The notes below the pieces were generated by a model that did not search any database, was not told where the DNA came from, and saw only the letters and a program-made list of their open reading frames with translations. A DNA stretch of 64,000 nucleotides from Fagopyrum homotropicum (lineage: Eukaryota > Streptophyta > Magnoliopsida > Caryophyllales > Polygonaceae), in NCBI GenBank assembly GCA_033239125.1, contig BSWB01000008.1, forward strand, positions 16,770,001-16,834,000, in the 5' to 3' direction. Positions 22,093 to 33,916 of this stretch are shown here, piece by piece. Both the position numbers and the translations under genes were made by a program. Each line of letters starts with the position of its first letter. Position 1 is the first letter of the stretch.

Positions 22093-23831
22093 TATTCGCT
22101 CCAAACGGTGTGTGCAAGCTTTAAATTTATAACCCTAGACTTAAGCTTAAAACAAGGATGCGAACCCGCAGTGTACGGGTCAATCGTAGTAAAAGCAAGA
22201 AAATTCCAGGGGTCAATCACAGGGACTCGGTGAAACAAAGTCAACACGGTATGCTAATGTCAATACTAACCACAAGAGCGATTAACACAATCAAAGATGA
22301 ATAAGGAGTCAATAAAGCAAACATGCAATTCTAGGGATTAAAGCATCTAGTTGTGGTTCCAACTCAAGATCTATAGATAAGCGGACAAAGCTGAGATTTT
22401 TGCGTGGGGAAGGTGTTACTAAAGTGGAGTAGATCACCGGGTAAGTCTCACTACACACTAATCCTGAACCGTAACTCCTATCACCGGGTAAGTCTCAAGG
22501 AATCAAGATAAAGAACTATAACCTCAAACTAACACACCATCTAAGGGAATAGAATCAACCTTTACCGGGTAAGTCTCAGGCTAACTCACAAAGATGGGAT
22601 GGAAGCACACTCAAACCCCAATAAAGGATAAACCTTTATTACCTACACTTATGATCGTTGGTACACAAACTAAGGAATTACCGGGTAAGTCTCATCCTAA
22701 GCTTGCTTTGAACCAGGAAGGTGTAATAAGAATAGGATTTGGCAAACTCTAACACTTTAACTCTCAGTTTAGGATCAGATAAGTCACCTCGGTCAACCGA
22801 ATTCCACCCCGGCCGAGATGTTCATCAACCGAACGAGATGCTTAGGGTTAAGGTTAAAGACTCGAACTTTCAGGATCCTACTGGAATCTAAGATTATTCT
22901 ATCATTGTTTTTCCCACAACCTTCAGCCAATCACCCTAGAATCACACAAGGAAATTAGCCACTCATCATCATAATGAAAGTATTAAATATAAGGGAAGAA
23001 GGTGAATATTTGAACAAAGAAGAATTTAATGAAAAGACTTCAATATCTGAATCAAATATCACAACAAAGCGTTCTTTGGATAATAATCCAACAAGACAAG
23101 ACAACAATTGAGGGAATTGAAGACAATCTTACAAAACCCTTCAATAAAGCTATAAAAGCTATGAACTTCAATCTTCCTTCAACCTTCAAAAAGGTTCTTC
23201 AACTCTCCCAACTTGGAGTAGGCTGCTGCTGCGTGATTTCCGACTGTAGGCGGGATCTAAGCCTGATCGGATTTGTGGAAAATCCAACCCTTTTTATAGG
23301 AAAATAACCCTCCAAAGATAATAAATCTTAGAAAGATATTCTCCCATAAATATAGGTAAAATATATGATTCTGCATATCTCCTTCCTTCCAGGAGCCAAG
23401 CCCAAAAATATAAGATCACTTTCCAAATTTAAAAGATCTCATCCAAGAATAAAATATTCTCGCCGCGTCCTAGGTGTTCGCCTCGGTCGAGTCGGCGTCT
23501 CTGGATCACCTCGGTCGAGGTAAACCTGTGATCAACCGAGGTGACTCACAACTGAATGTGAAATCTCTCAAAACTGGTCCAAAGTAAACCTTTAATCCAT
23601 GGCTATGCTTCCTGGATGTAGCTCCAAATGACTAATGACTCCTTTTGCTCCTTTTTGATGCAAAACGTACCATATTACCTGCAATTACAACGAAACTAGG
23701 TGTAGACCTCGATTCTCGCAAAGGTAGATGAAATGGTAGCAAAATCACATAATGTACATACAGACATGCAGATTATTGAAGATAAAACGTCCAAACAAAC
23801 CCCAAAATATAGACTATAATTCATGCTATCA
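22093..23831 (-). repeat. A2 5' LTR (1739 bp)
   Basis: Partner of 17385-19122. The plus-strand left end is TATTCGCT rather than TGTTCGCT, so the terminal CA on the element strand has become TA, a single transition after insertion. It is followed by the duplication CTTCT and the rest of A1 gag. Confidence 0.92.
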
Positions 23832-24781
23832 CTTCTCTATGAACTCCCAAGCTTCGTCAATCGGCATGTCCATGAACGTGCCGACGGATAGTAGTTGAAG
23901 GTTGAACTGGGTGTTTCCGTCCAGTCCCTTGAAGTATATCTCCAACAACTCTATCTTTGGAATCTCATGATGTAGGCAATCCAAAAAGATGTCTTTAAAT
24001 CTCTCCCATGACTTGGACAAACTCTCCTTGTCCTTCATGATGAATGCATTGATTTTCCCTCTCATTTCAGTGGTCTTTGAGGGAGGAAGAATTTAGTTAA
24101 GAACTCCGTCGTCATCTCCTCCCAAGTGTTGATTTTTCCTGGAGGAAGAGATTGATACCAATTAAGCGCCCTATCTTTCAAGGAGAAGTAGAAAGGTCTT
24201 AGCTTGTAATTGTTGTTTTCCAGCCTTGAAGGTCTCAAGGTCTCCATCAAGATCTCATAGTTTTGCAGATGTTGATGCGGAGACTCCCTCTCTAACCCTC
24301 CAAACTGGCATTGGCGAATCATGGAAAGAACTTGCGGTCGAACCTCATAATCATGGTCCGCTGGATCACCTAGGTTGACTCCTGGACGCTTCAGTTGCTG
24401 ATTGGGGTCCATCCTCTGCCCTAGGGTATGTGGAATACCTGCAAAAAGAGCATCTCGGACTGGCATCCGAGGTGGAAGTATCTCGGCCGGGGCAGCTGGA
24501 TCCTGCCTCGGTCGAGGAGCTGGAGCTGGTCGAGGTAGATATTGGTCCCGTAAAGTCGTCATATCTGCTTCGATCGCTTCCGTTCTTGCGCGAATTTCCT
24601 CCTTTTCCAGTCGCAGTTCTTCTTTGCTGAGGCGTAGTTGTTCCAATGACTCCTTCAATTCGGCCTCAAGATTGCGATTCTCTTGATTGGCCATCGTAGC
24701 TTCTTTCAAGCGTCTTTTGTATGTCTTTTCTGGTTCGGGATCGTAAGGAACGATTTCCTTCCCAGCGCGGGTTCTTCGCAT
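23832..24781 (-). pseudogene. gag: A1 gag, N-terminal part, frameshifted
   Basis: Start ATG at 24781-24779 (MRRTRAGKEIVPYDPEPEKT), a coiled-coil-like region (AELKESLEQLRLSKEELRLE), then the gag core (SPHQHLQNYEILMETLRPSR, LNWYQSLPPGKINTWEEM, TEFLTKFF). A one-base deletion near 24080-24090, compared with A3 at about 45010, shifts the frame. Reading resumes at MRGKINAFIMKDKESLSKSW (24065) and runs to DEAWEFIEK at the A2 insertion. Without A2 and the frameshift it would join QALHMEKYSHQG at 17384. Gag would build the particle; this copy cannot. Confidence 0.88.
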
Positions 24782-24886
24782 AAACCTACAAGAAAGAACC
24801 TGCGAAAGTCACTCAAGTAGAGTGGTTAGTAGAAACAGGGGCAAGCGCCCCGAAAGACAACCGCAACCGGCTCGGTCTAGACCAAG

Positions 24887-24904
24887 TCCCCGACAACGGC
24901 GCCA
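24887..24904 (-). promoter_or_regulatory. A1 primer binding site, Asp-tRNA type
   Basis: Minus strand TGGCGCCGTTGTCGGGGA, one transition from the A2/A3/Z site. It lies six bases inside the LTR that starts at 24911. Confidence 0.82.
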
Positions 24905-24910
24905 AATACT

Positions 24911-26667
24911 TGTTCGCTTCAAACAGTGTGTGCAAGCTTTAAATTTATAACTCAAGATATATGCTTAAAACAAGGATGCAAACCCGTAATGTACGGGTCA
25001 ATCGTAGTAAAAGCAAGAATTCCGGGGTGTCGATCTCAAGGACTTAGGTGAAACAAAACCAATATAGGTAGTCAATGCAACTAATAACCACAAAAGCGAT
25101 TAAAGCAATCAAAGATGATAAAAAGTCAAATAAGGAGATAAGCAATTCTAAGGATTAAAGCATCTAGTTGTGGTTCCAACTCAAGATCTCAAGATAAGCG
25201 GACAAAGCTGAGGTTTTGCAAAGGGAAGGTGTTACTAAAGTGGAATAGATCACCGGGTAAGTCTCACTACTCACAATCCCAAGCCAAAGAACCTATTACC
25301 GGGTAAGTCTCAAGGTAATAAGGAAAGGAATTATAATCTCAAACTAACACTCCAACTAAGGGAAGAGAATCAACCTTTACTGGGTAAGTCTCAGGCTAAC
25401 TCACAAAGATGGGATGAAAGCACACTCATACCCCAATAAAGGATAAACATTTATTACCTACACTTACGATCTTGGGTAAATAAACAAAGGAATTACCGGG
25501 TAAGTCTCATCCTAAGCTTGCATTGAACCAGGAAAGGTGTAATAAGAATAGTATTTGGCAAACTCTAACACTTAACTCTCAGTTTTGGATCAGATAAGTC
25601 ACATCGGTCAGACGAATTCCACCCCGGCCGAGATGTTCATCGACTGAACGAGATGTTCTAAGGTTAAGGATAAAGACTCGAGCCTTCAGGGTCCTACTAG
25701 ATTTAAGATTATTCTATCATTGTTTTTCCCACAACCTTCAGCCAATCACCCTAGAATCACACAAGAAAATTAGCCACTCATCATCATGAAAGCAATAATC
25801 AAATATATGGGAAGAGAATAAATATTTGAACACAAAAACCTTAATAAAAGGCTTCAATAACTGAATCAAATATCAAACAAATAAGCGTTCCTTGGATCAC
25901 AATCCAACAAGAAAATCAACAAGAAGGGAATCTAAGAGAATCTTACAAAACCCTTCACAAAAGCTATAAAAGCTACCAACTTCCTTCCTTCAACCTTCCT
26001 TTAACCTTCCAAAAATTCCTCCTAACTGCAGCTTCTTCAATCCCCAACTGTTATGATGGTAGCGGGTTGCTGAATTTGTGGGAAATCCAGCCCTTTATGT
26101 AGGAAAATTACCCTCCAAAGATAAAATATCTTGAAAAGATATTTTCCTAATAAAATATATCTATCTCTCATAAATAAATCCCTAAAATATATGATCTTCC
26201 TTCCAGAAATTCAGCCCAAAAATATAAGATCTCTCCTTCCAAAAATAAAAGATCTCAGCCAAGAATAAAATATATCTCGCCGCGTTTAAGGTGTTCGCCT
26301 CGGTCGGGACGCTCCTCAAGATCACCTCGGTCGAGATGGTACTGTAGCTGACCGAGGTGAACCACAACTGAAGGTAAAATCTCTCAAATCTGGTACAAAG
26401 TAAATCTCTTTGTTAATTCCTTGCTTCCTGAACTTCTCTTTAAACTCCTGAATGTAGCTCCAATGATTCCTTAGCTCCTTTAGCTCCATTTTGATGCAAA
26501 ACGTGCCATTTTACCTACGATTACATCGAAACTTGGTGTAGACCTCGATTCCCGCAAAGGTAGATGAAACGACAATATAATAACATAATATACATCCAAA
26601 AATGCAGATTATTGAAGATAAAACGTCTAAACAAGTCCCAAAATATAGACAATAATTCATGATATCA
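24911..26667 (-). repeat. A1 5' LTR (1757 bp)
   Basis: Plus-strand ends TGTTCGCTTC and ATGATATCA. It has the repeated ACCGGGTAAGTCTCA motif (25253-25510) and the hairpin motif near 26320-26360. Visibly more diverged from 8466-10678 than the A2 or A3 LTR pairs are from each other. The next bases (CTCGC) belong to T1 gag and do not match the GTAGA on the other side. Confidence 0.85.
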
Positions 26668-26864
26668 CTCGCTACGGGTGGATCCTCTCGAGGAGCTCGA
26701 CCTCGACCTCTCACCAATGGAGGTCTACCTCCACGGTCACGTCCTCTAACAACAGAAGTCCGATCACCCCTATCTTGTCCAGCTGGAGGAAGAGGTGGAC
26801 AACCTCTACCTTGACCAGTAGTTGGTGTAGCCCTAGTACGTGCAATTTGCACGAGTGATAACAA
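26668..26864 (-). pseudogene. gag: T1 gag N-terminal fragment
   Basis: Starts MLSLVQIARTRATPTTGQGR and continues with a Gly/Arg/Pro-rich segment (RGRDRGGRPPLVRGRGRAPR) to VAS, where the A1 LTR cuts it. A basic, low-complexity N-terminus close to the PBS is usual for chromovirus Gag. Its position about 240 bp from the PBS supports the assignment, but no conserved gag core remains. Translation beyond 26667 runs into the A1 LTR and is not meaningful. The stretch 26865-27101 is the untranslated leader of T1. Confidence 0.6.
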
Positions 26865-27101
26865 CTACAGTTATAATCTAGCTAATCGGTCAAAAAGTAG
26901 TGAAATTCTAAAGTGATCATACTAAGAATGTCGAGATCCGCGGAGGTAGTGGTTGTCATCCGTAATTTCTATCCCAACCCAACTATGCATGTATTTTGAA
27001 ACCCAAAAGTTCCTTTGGAAAACTCAAACCCCTTTTGGGTTCTGCTTATTTACTTATTTGGCCTTTTAGAAGATTTCGAGTGTCATTGCTGCCAACCAAG
27101 A

Positions 27102-27113
27102 GCTCTGATACCA
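27102..27113 (-). promoter_or_regulatory. T1 primer binding site, initiator Met-tRNA type
   Basis: The minus strand reads TGGTATCAGAGC three bases inside the LTR end, the common plant Ty3/gypsy primer site complementary to initiator tRNA-Met. The same site is found in B at 35540. Confidence 0.9.
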
Positions 27114-27116
27114 TGT

Positions 27117-29997
27117 TGTAACACCCCAAGTTCTCGGAACTCGGAGAGCTACTGGTTAGGACCTCACAATGGGTTCCGACCTTAGTTTGACAACAACTTT
27201 ACTAGATCTTACAACAAGGCACAGATAAGGAAAACCAGAAATCATAAAATACGTTTGAAAATGTCATGAATGTGACCAGAAACACTAACATCTAGCAACA
27301 ATAATATCTTACAGTCTAAGAACAAGAAAATGTCATAAGTGAAAGACCAACATCCAGAAAAGACTGCAACCCGTCCTATGAAGTACGACAGGCCGGCAGA
27401 CCACTACCTTCCGGATCACTCGTGGCACGTCTAAACAACAATACAACAGTTAGCTAACTAACCAGATATAAGCAGAATAAGGATATCACAAACACACCCA
27501 AGATAACATAAAACAATCATCATGCTGGCACACAAACCGGTTATTATCTGATAGTTTAAGTGATTCATTTATTACGTTTTAAAGTTGTGGCACGAGAAAT
27601 CTTAAGATTTCTCGCCTTCATTCCTTATCCAACTTGGTGCAGGTCTAGCACACCTCCGCCGGTAGCATCACTACAAACCAAGTATGGACTAGTCCCTAAA
27701 GAAACTCCAGTGCCCTCGGGCTAACTGAGCAGAATGCCACCGCCCGTTACTCTTATGCTAAATGTATAGGTCGGTAAATAATTAATACTAAGTACCACTA
27801 TAAACACATCATTCAAACACCACTAGCATTACTCACACTCATATCTAGAAGCTAGCTAAGTAAGCCCAAAGGACTTACCTGAATCAGGTCTTGACTGTCT
27901 TAATCACAACTCGATTTGTAACCGTAGAAACTCAATTGTCTGTGGAGGCAAGTGAATCAACACATTTCCCATATACTTAGAAGTCTATGACTTCTAAGAT
28001 GTAAGAGCCTATCAGAAAAGAAGTTACTAAAATGCACATCGAAGGTAAAATGACCATTTTACCCTTGGTCCCGAAACTTCCCAAAATCTCGTAATATGTA
28101 CTTAAACTCTTACTTGGAACTAACTATCATATTCTAACTCTAAAGAATGAGTTTAGGTAGAAACTAGAAAACTACATATTTTTCCTAACCTTCACAACAG
28201 TCATTAGGATCCAACTCTGGCTTGAGATATGAAGCCCGAATAAAAATATAAAAATTCTAAGAAAATTATCCAAGTCTTCTATGATGTGCATACTCATCAT
28301 AAAGCCAAAGATCTCTCTAAAATCCTAAACCAAACTCTCTATATAAATCTCCAAAGTTGGTTCCAACATCCAGTAATTTCATACTTAGCCAAAAATCAAG
28401 AATTTTTCCTAACTGCTCGACCAGTCCACTTTGGACCTTCATAGATAAATCCAACCGTTAGATCGAACCCAAATTTTAATACATTATTTTATGCATTGCA
28501 CTCTATAACATATTAAAAACTTAACGGTGAAATATGTTTCTATGATATGGAAAGGTATGTCCAAACATGACTGTTAGCCTAGTTTTTCTTGACACTTAAA
28601 GAGTTGCTTAAAGATGTCAGGAGTTCAATCCTTACCAGCCTCACTTCCACCACACCAGTCCGGGCTCCAGTAGGTCACTAGTTCTACACCTTGGCTTCGA
28701 GGGACATAGGCGGTTGCTAGATTTGGACTGAAGGATAATGGCTCAAAAGGGACTGCAACAGATGATCACAACCACAATATCCTCACATCAACATCTTACT
28801 CGATTGAGACATGGGAGGGTGCAGGAAACAAGAAAGACTCACCAACGGGCTACTCTTCGACGTAACTGGAATGGCTTTGTTGAGAGTTATGTGACAACGG
28901 CTGTCCAGGGTGCTACACAAGTAAGCAATCAAGGATACGCGGGGAAAGAAGACGCAATGTTAGGATAGGGTATAGTTGTGGCTACGGCCAAAAGAGAGGA
29001 TCAGTTCGAGTCTACCTGCAGGTTGTCTCTTAGGGCGTCGATCGACCCAGCGAGTGGCTCCTATCCGTCCTTTTGGGTGCACGCAGCCGGTAGTACTCAC
29101 TACTTCTATTCCTGGCACAAGAGATGGTTGTTGTTGTTACAAGGCGAAGTCATAAGCTTGACTATTGGGGTTGTGCTACTGGAAGACACTAGGAGAAACC
29201 AAGGGTTGCAGTGATTACCTGAGGAACGCCTTGCAGCGTGGCTCTGCCCCCTTGGTTGTTAGGTTTGCTGTGGCGCTGAAGAGGGCGATAGAAGGAGGCA
29301 AACTACTACAGAAGGAGGACGATGGAGATGGAAGGGTTCTGAGTGTAACAGAAGGTAGAGGTCGTATATGCTGGAGAAGGAAAGAGGTTGATTCAGCAGC
29401 GTGGTTTTGGACGTCTTTGAGGGGAGAGGGAGATCTCGTGTGTGTGATTTTTGGAGGCTTTTACATTGAAGATCTCCTCCTTCCTCCAGCTCAGCACGCG
29501 TCGTGGGGAAGCAGACATTCTGCTCGATGGGCCGGCGTCTCGATGGGCCTTCTGGTTGTTGGCGTGTACAAGCAGTCGGGAGATGGGTCACAAGCAAAGA
29601 AGGAAGGGAAGGTGGGCTGAGGTTGTGTGGGCTGAAGCAGCAGCGTGTGGGCTGAAAGAACATAGACCAAGAAAGGGGGTGGGCTGAGAGTTTGTCAAGG
29701 CCTTGTCATGGCCTTGTCATGGCCTTGTCAAAAGCTTGTCATGGTCTCGACTTGATCTCGTCAAATGTTGTCATAGACTCGTCTAGGTCTCATCAAAAGA
29801 ACGTCATGACTTTGTCAAGGACATGTCATGACATAAAATAGGGTTTGATATGTATTTTATCATTTTATGTGAATTAAGGTTACATAAAATGATAGAATTT
29901 TGATGGTGTGCAACACTATCTAGAATGAGAAAAGGTTAACGGATCGAAATCCGGTTTGCCTCAGAAATAAACAAAAATAAAATTTTCGAATATTACA
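27117..29997 (-). repeat. T1 5' LTR (2881 bp)
   Basis: Plus-strand ends TGTAACACCCC and CGAATATTACA. The inner end abuts the PBS; the outer end matches the 3' LTR fragment at 4112-4407. The first 150 bp resemble the U5 ends of S and B in reverse, so T1, S and B are related chromovirus families. The outer region has CTTGTCATGG-like repeats (29695-29835). ORFs here (for example 28738-28968, 29165-29620) show no domains. Confidence 0.88.
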
Positions 29998-32100
29998 AAC
30001 TCTTCCTCTAAAATTTTTAATTAGAGTTATTGACTTGAACTTATTCAGTGTTACTAGCACTCGTATTGATTTGACTTCACAATTGTCGCAGTTGGTCTCT
30101 TTAAGAATTTCTCCACATGTCGATAAAGTTCTTTTGTAACTCTGTGGTTATTCTTCTTATTTTTCAACTAGCCACCACTAGTTAACCCGTACATGTAAAG
30201 TCTCAGTTGTTACCAATTAGTTTGTAGGTGACCTTCTACTTGTATGGTCTGGGTATAAAGAACCTCTCAATCTCATGTCAGAGCTGGGCAGTGATGTCAC
30301 CGCCCATTATACATACACTTGGGCCATAAAAATAATAAAGGTCGTCCTATGCAAGTTATAATTTTAAACAAACAACACACACCACTATCGTCATTCAGCT
30401 AAAATCTAGAAACTAGCAAAGTAAGTCGCAAGGACTTACCTGAATCAAATCTCAACTCTCTTAATCTCAACTCGGTCTGCAACCGTAGAAACTCAATCGC
30501 CTGTCATAAGAGGCAAGTGGATCAATATTGGATTCCCCTTCTTAGAAGTCCCTAACGTCTAAGATACTCAAATCGATCAAAATAAATCACTAAAATACCC
30601 TCGTAAGGATAAATGACCATTTTACCCTTGGTCCCGAAACTCTCGAAAATTCCATAATATATGCCCAAAATCTTCCTCGGAACCTAATTTGACAATCTAA
30701 CTCTTAAGAGCAAAGTTTAGGTAGAAACTATAAGATTACTAAATTTCTTGACTTCCAAATAAGGTCACTAGAGTCCAACTTTGGCTTATGATACGAGCTT
30801 CAAATAAAAATATAAAATTCTAAGAAAATTATATAGGTCTTCTATGATATGCATGCTACTCATAGTAGCAAAGAACTCTCAAAAACACTCCACAACCACT
30901 TCTACACAATTCTCCAAAGTTGGTTCGAAAGTCAAGAATTCTATACTTAGCCAAATTCATACTATTCCCAAACTGAGCAACTACCCTACTTTGGGATATG
31001 ATAACTTCAAATCCACCCGTTGGAAAATTCCCAAATTTTAATACTCTAAACTATCCATATCCACCTACAACCTATCATAATTTCAACGGTGGATGATCAC
31101 TCTAAGGCATCGAAAGCTACCCTTAAAGTCGGCAAATCGTCACCTGAATTCTGAACAAAAGGAGGTAAGAGATCCTAGGTTCGAGTCTCCTTGATAGTAT
31201 TCCCTTCACTACAGTATCCTGGAGGTCCTAGGTTTGAAACTTACGAACCACAAAATCACAAAGAAATCCCAAACTAGCCTGATGTCTATGGATTCGAACT
31301 TAGGGCTGCAAATTCCTAGGCTAACCCCTCTCTTTCCTAGTGCAAACAACAATAGACGAATGAGACAACAAGACTTACCTACTGTGAATGGCTAAGATCA
31401 ACAGTGCGCTTTGGGACATTCACCAGCTGCTACTCAGGCTCTCTGCAGGCGGAGTTAGGGTGGACGAGAAGGCTACGGGAGTTTAGGCGTGCAGATCGGT
31501 CGGAATACTTCCGGACTATGTGAGTTGAAGGTCGTTTGGCACGCAACAACGGTGATGGTGAGTAGACGGGACGGTTCTTAGGTTTAGAAGCGGTGAGCGG
31601 TGGTTTAGTAGTATAAGGAAGTCAAAAAATCTTCTATGGCTCGCAAAGGAAAGAATATATATCGGTTTGTAACTGCTCGAGCTAGGGTCAAGATCATAAA
31701 GGTAAGTATATATGGTGGAAAGATAAGGTGACTAGTCAGTTACTGCATGGAGACGGAAAGATGGACAGCCAGCGTGATCTATTGTAGTAGGAGAGAGAAT
31801 TGGTCTGTTGGTTGGGACGTGAAGCATGGAGGTAGGTGGCCCTACAGTTAAAGAGTGCCCGTTCTAGTAAGAGCTCTCCAATTGACACATGGGCCGGGAT
31901 AAGAAAGGGAACCAAAGGCCCAAATCTGAAAATTATACTAAGAATTAAATAGGGAATGTATCTTCTATATGATTAAGAACCCATACAAATACTAAATTGG
32001 TTTAATTGAAACCATAACCAAGATCGCGGTATGAACGATCGAGTTGGTCGAAAACCGGTTTGGCTCAGAAACAAACGGAATTAAAATTTCGGATATTACA
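29998..32100 (-). repeat. T2: older chromovirus LTR remnant interrupted by T1
   Basis: From about 30220 onward it is colinear with the T1 LTR. Examples are the CACCGCCC-T block at 30299 against 27740, the AAGTAAG-CAAAGGACTTACCTGAATCA block at 30418 against 27858, and the ACCGTAGAAACTCAAT block at 30483 against 27920. It ends TCGGATATTACA at 32100, like T1. It is much more diverged than a sister LTR of T1 would be, and the inner part is missing, consistent with T1 having inserted into it. No coding sequence is visible. Confidence 0.7.
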
Positions 32101-32104
32101 ATCA

Positions 32105-32370
32105 ACACGCTTCAAATATGCTTATAATACTCAAAAGAGTTCAAAACCAATACTCTTCAAATATGCTCATAATATTCAAAAGAGTTCAAAATCCACGCTT
32201 CAAATATGTTTATAATACTCAAAAGAGTTCAAAATCAATACACTTCAAATATGCTTATATCACTCAAAAGAGTTCAAAATCAACACGTTTCAAATATGCT
32301 TATAGTATTCAAAAGAGTTAAAAACCATCATGCTTCAAATATGCCCATCATCGTGTCAAACCAGTATACA
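32105..32370. repeat. 45-bp tandem repeat, about six copies
   Basis: The landmark CTTCAAATATG (with variants) recurs at 32110, 32155, 32198, 32243, 32288 and 32333, a period of 45 bp (43 once). Each unit continues with an ATAATACTCAAAAGAGTTCAAAA-like segment. Plus-strand ORFs of 67 and 117 codons are just the repeat in frame. Between 32371 and 32456 I see only unique AT-rich DNA. Confidence 0.85.
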
Positions 32371-32456
32371 TATAACCAATGGACTAACCAAAGTCTCATC
32401 TCCTTTCTCAAATCCGTCACCAAGAATCCTTCCAAAAATAGTATGAAAACATGCTC

Positions 32457-33862
32457 TATAATGCCTCAAATTTTAGGAGCGTTTGCGAGATCTATTTTTT
32501 CCGGCTTTTATCGATATTTTATTAGCTTAAATGTTTTTAAAAAGGTATTTACGATGTAATATATATTTTCCGAGTAAATTATTATTTTGGATACATTCGC
32601 GTATATCCATTTTATTTATTTTATTTATTTTTTTTCGGAAAAGTCGGAATGTTTTCCGACTCGAAAATCCCGTTCCGACTGTGGTAATCGAGCCTACCCT
32701 TTTATTCCTTTTTCCTATTCTCTTTTCTTTTATTCCTTAGTTCCCTTGCCTGCTTCTGTTCCTAGTGACGTGCCGGACTCAGTCACAGTGACCCCTCGTT
32801 ATTTGCATCCCCTCTGTTTGTTTGGGCTCCTTCACGCAAGCTGGCCAGCCTTCACCATTCTCTATGCTCTCTCACGCTACCATGAGAACAATATTTCCCA
32901 ATTGCCCTTATCTCTCTATTCCCCATCTCATGCAACTCTCTGGACAGCAAGCCTCACACTTGAGCAGCCTTGTACCTCACCTCCATCTCTTAGCCTTCTC
33001 TGCCTGTTAGCCCGCCGCCTCTTCCCCCTTATTCCAGCTTCTGTGGTGCCAAAACCCACCGCCAACCGCCGGAAGAGAGCTGCAACCGCCACTCCTCCAT
33101 CACCAACCTCGTTTCTCACCCATCGGACTCCCCCCCCCCTCGTCAGTGGCCGCCGGATCTGGTCTCTTCTCTTGAACCCTCTCTGTCAACCGCACACTTG
33201 CGAACCGGCGCCTGGAAGAGCTTGCCGCCGGAGTCGAAAGCCTCTCCTTCCTTGCTGCACTGTCGCCTCTCCATGCCGGAGAGCTGCCTCCACTCACCGG
33301 AGAAGTGCTCCCCTACAGGCTGCAGTAGCCACCGTCATCGCCGGAGGACCGGCCTTGCCCTGTCTTCGCCCTGCTGGAATCAAACAGAGCCGCAACAGCC
33401 TTCTCCGCCGTCTCCCTGTATAAGTTGGAAAGCCATCGGAGTTGCCCTCGCTAGCGGCCACCGATGAAGCTGCTTGAGAGGCCTCCCCTCCTTCCCCTCA
33501 CCCTCTGGAACCGGCAACCACGCCGCCGATGCCTGCATACTCCTTCGCCTTGCCCTTTTTCTGCTCCACTGTAGAACCGCCGCCTTGCAATCCTATTCAA
33601 GGGCTGAAGACTGCACTTTTACCCTAATTTCCAAATTAAAATCGGGCCCCCTCAGTTATGGTATAATTACATATTCGAACCCATCTTTTGTATTTACAAT
33701 TAATGGCCCAGGTTTAGGTTTTATGCAATTATGCCCCTGCTGGAATTAATTATAGAAAACGACCCAAGGAATTAATTACGAATAATGTCCCATATTTATA
33801 AAATTGTATTAATTGATGGAAAATATATTTATGGGTTTTAAATTTGAGATTTACTTGAGTTA

Positions 33863-33916
<54 letters not shown>

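Larger units (their letters stand above)
17385..23831 (-). mobile_element. A2: short non-autonomous Athila derivative (6447 bp)
   Basis: A complete insertion with a perfect 5-bp duplication CTTCT (17380-17384 and 23832-23836) inside A1 gag. LTRs are 17385-19122 and 22093-23831, differing at only about six positions by eye, so the insertion is recent. It has the Asp-type PBS, the PPT region and the hairpin after the coding region. It lacks gag, protease, RT, RNase H, an intact integrase and the third ORF. Its only long ORF is 20892-21968. It must have been moved by proteins of another Athila element. Confidence 0.9.
8466..26667 (-). mobile_element. A1: Athila-like element, composite, RT-deleted, hosting A2
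   Basis: Minus strand. The 5' LTR is 24911-26667, the PBS 24887-24904, gag 24781-16339 (split by A2 at 17385-23831), PR plus integrase 16338-14227 and the third ORF 13313-12036. A 3' UTR leads to the 3' LTR at 8466-10678. The flanking five bases differ (GTAGA before 8466, CTCGC after 26667) and the two LTRs differ in length (2213 and 1757 bp) and sequence. The flanking T1 DNA also jumps from RNase H to the start of gag. This fits recombination between two separate Athila insertions better than one clean insertion. RT and RNase H are absent. Confidence 0.8.
4112..29997 (-). mobile_element. T1: decayed Tekay-like chromovirus hosting Z, S and A1
   Basis: A minus-strand Ty3/gypsy element. From high to low coordinates it has a complete 5' LTR (27117-29997), a Met-type primer site, the start of gag (26864-26668), the A1 insertion, RNase H and integrase remnants (8465-4628, split by S), a polypurine tract and the first 296 bp of the 3' LTR. 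The rest of the 3' LTR lies beyond Z, left of the window. Most of gag, all of protease and all of RT are missing between the A1 flanks. Stops in the remaining pol show it is dead. The base after the 5' LTR begins AACTC, a possible target duplication that cannot be paired here. Confidence 0.8.

Noticed and set aside
26511..26864. 117-codon minus-strand ORF read as one protein
   Set aside because: Only 26668-26864 is T1 gag; the rest is A1 LTR sequence fused by the insertion.
29165..29620. 151-codon plus-strand ORF and its antisense 134-codon ORF
   Set aside because: Both lie within the T1 5' LTR and show no domain; the element's coding strand is minus and begins outside the LTR.
32587..33423. 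278-codon plus-strand ORF (and the 346-codon partner at 51679-52719)
   Set aside because: It lies inside the B LTRs. The two copies diverge in frame after a C-run, there is no domain, and the composition is Pro/Ser/Leu noise of a GC-rich LTR segment.
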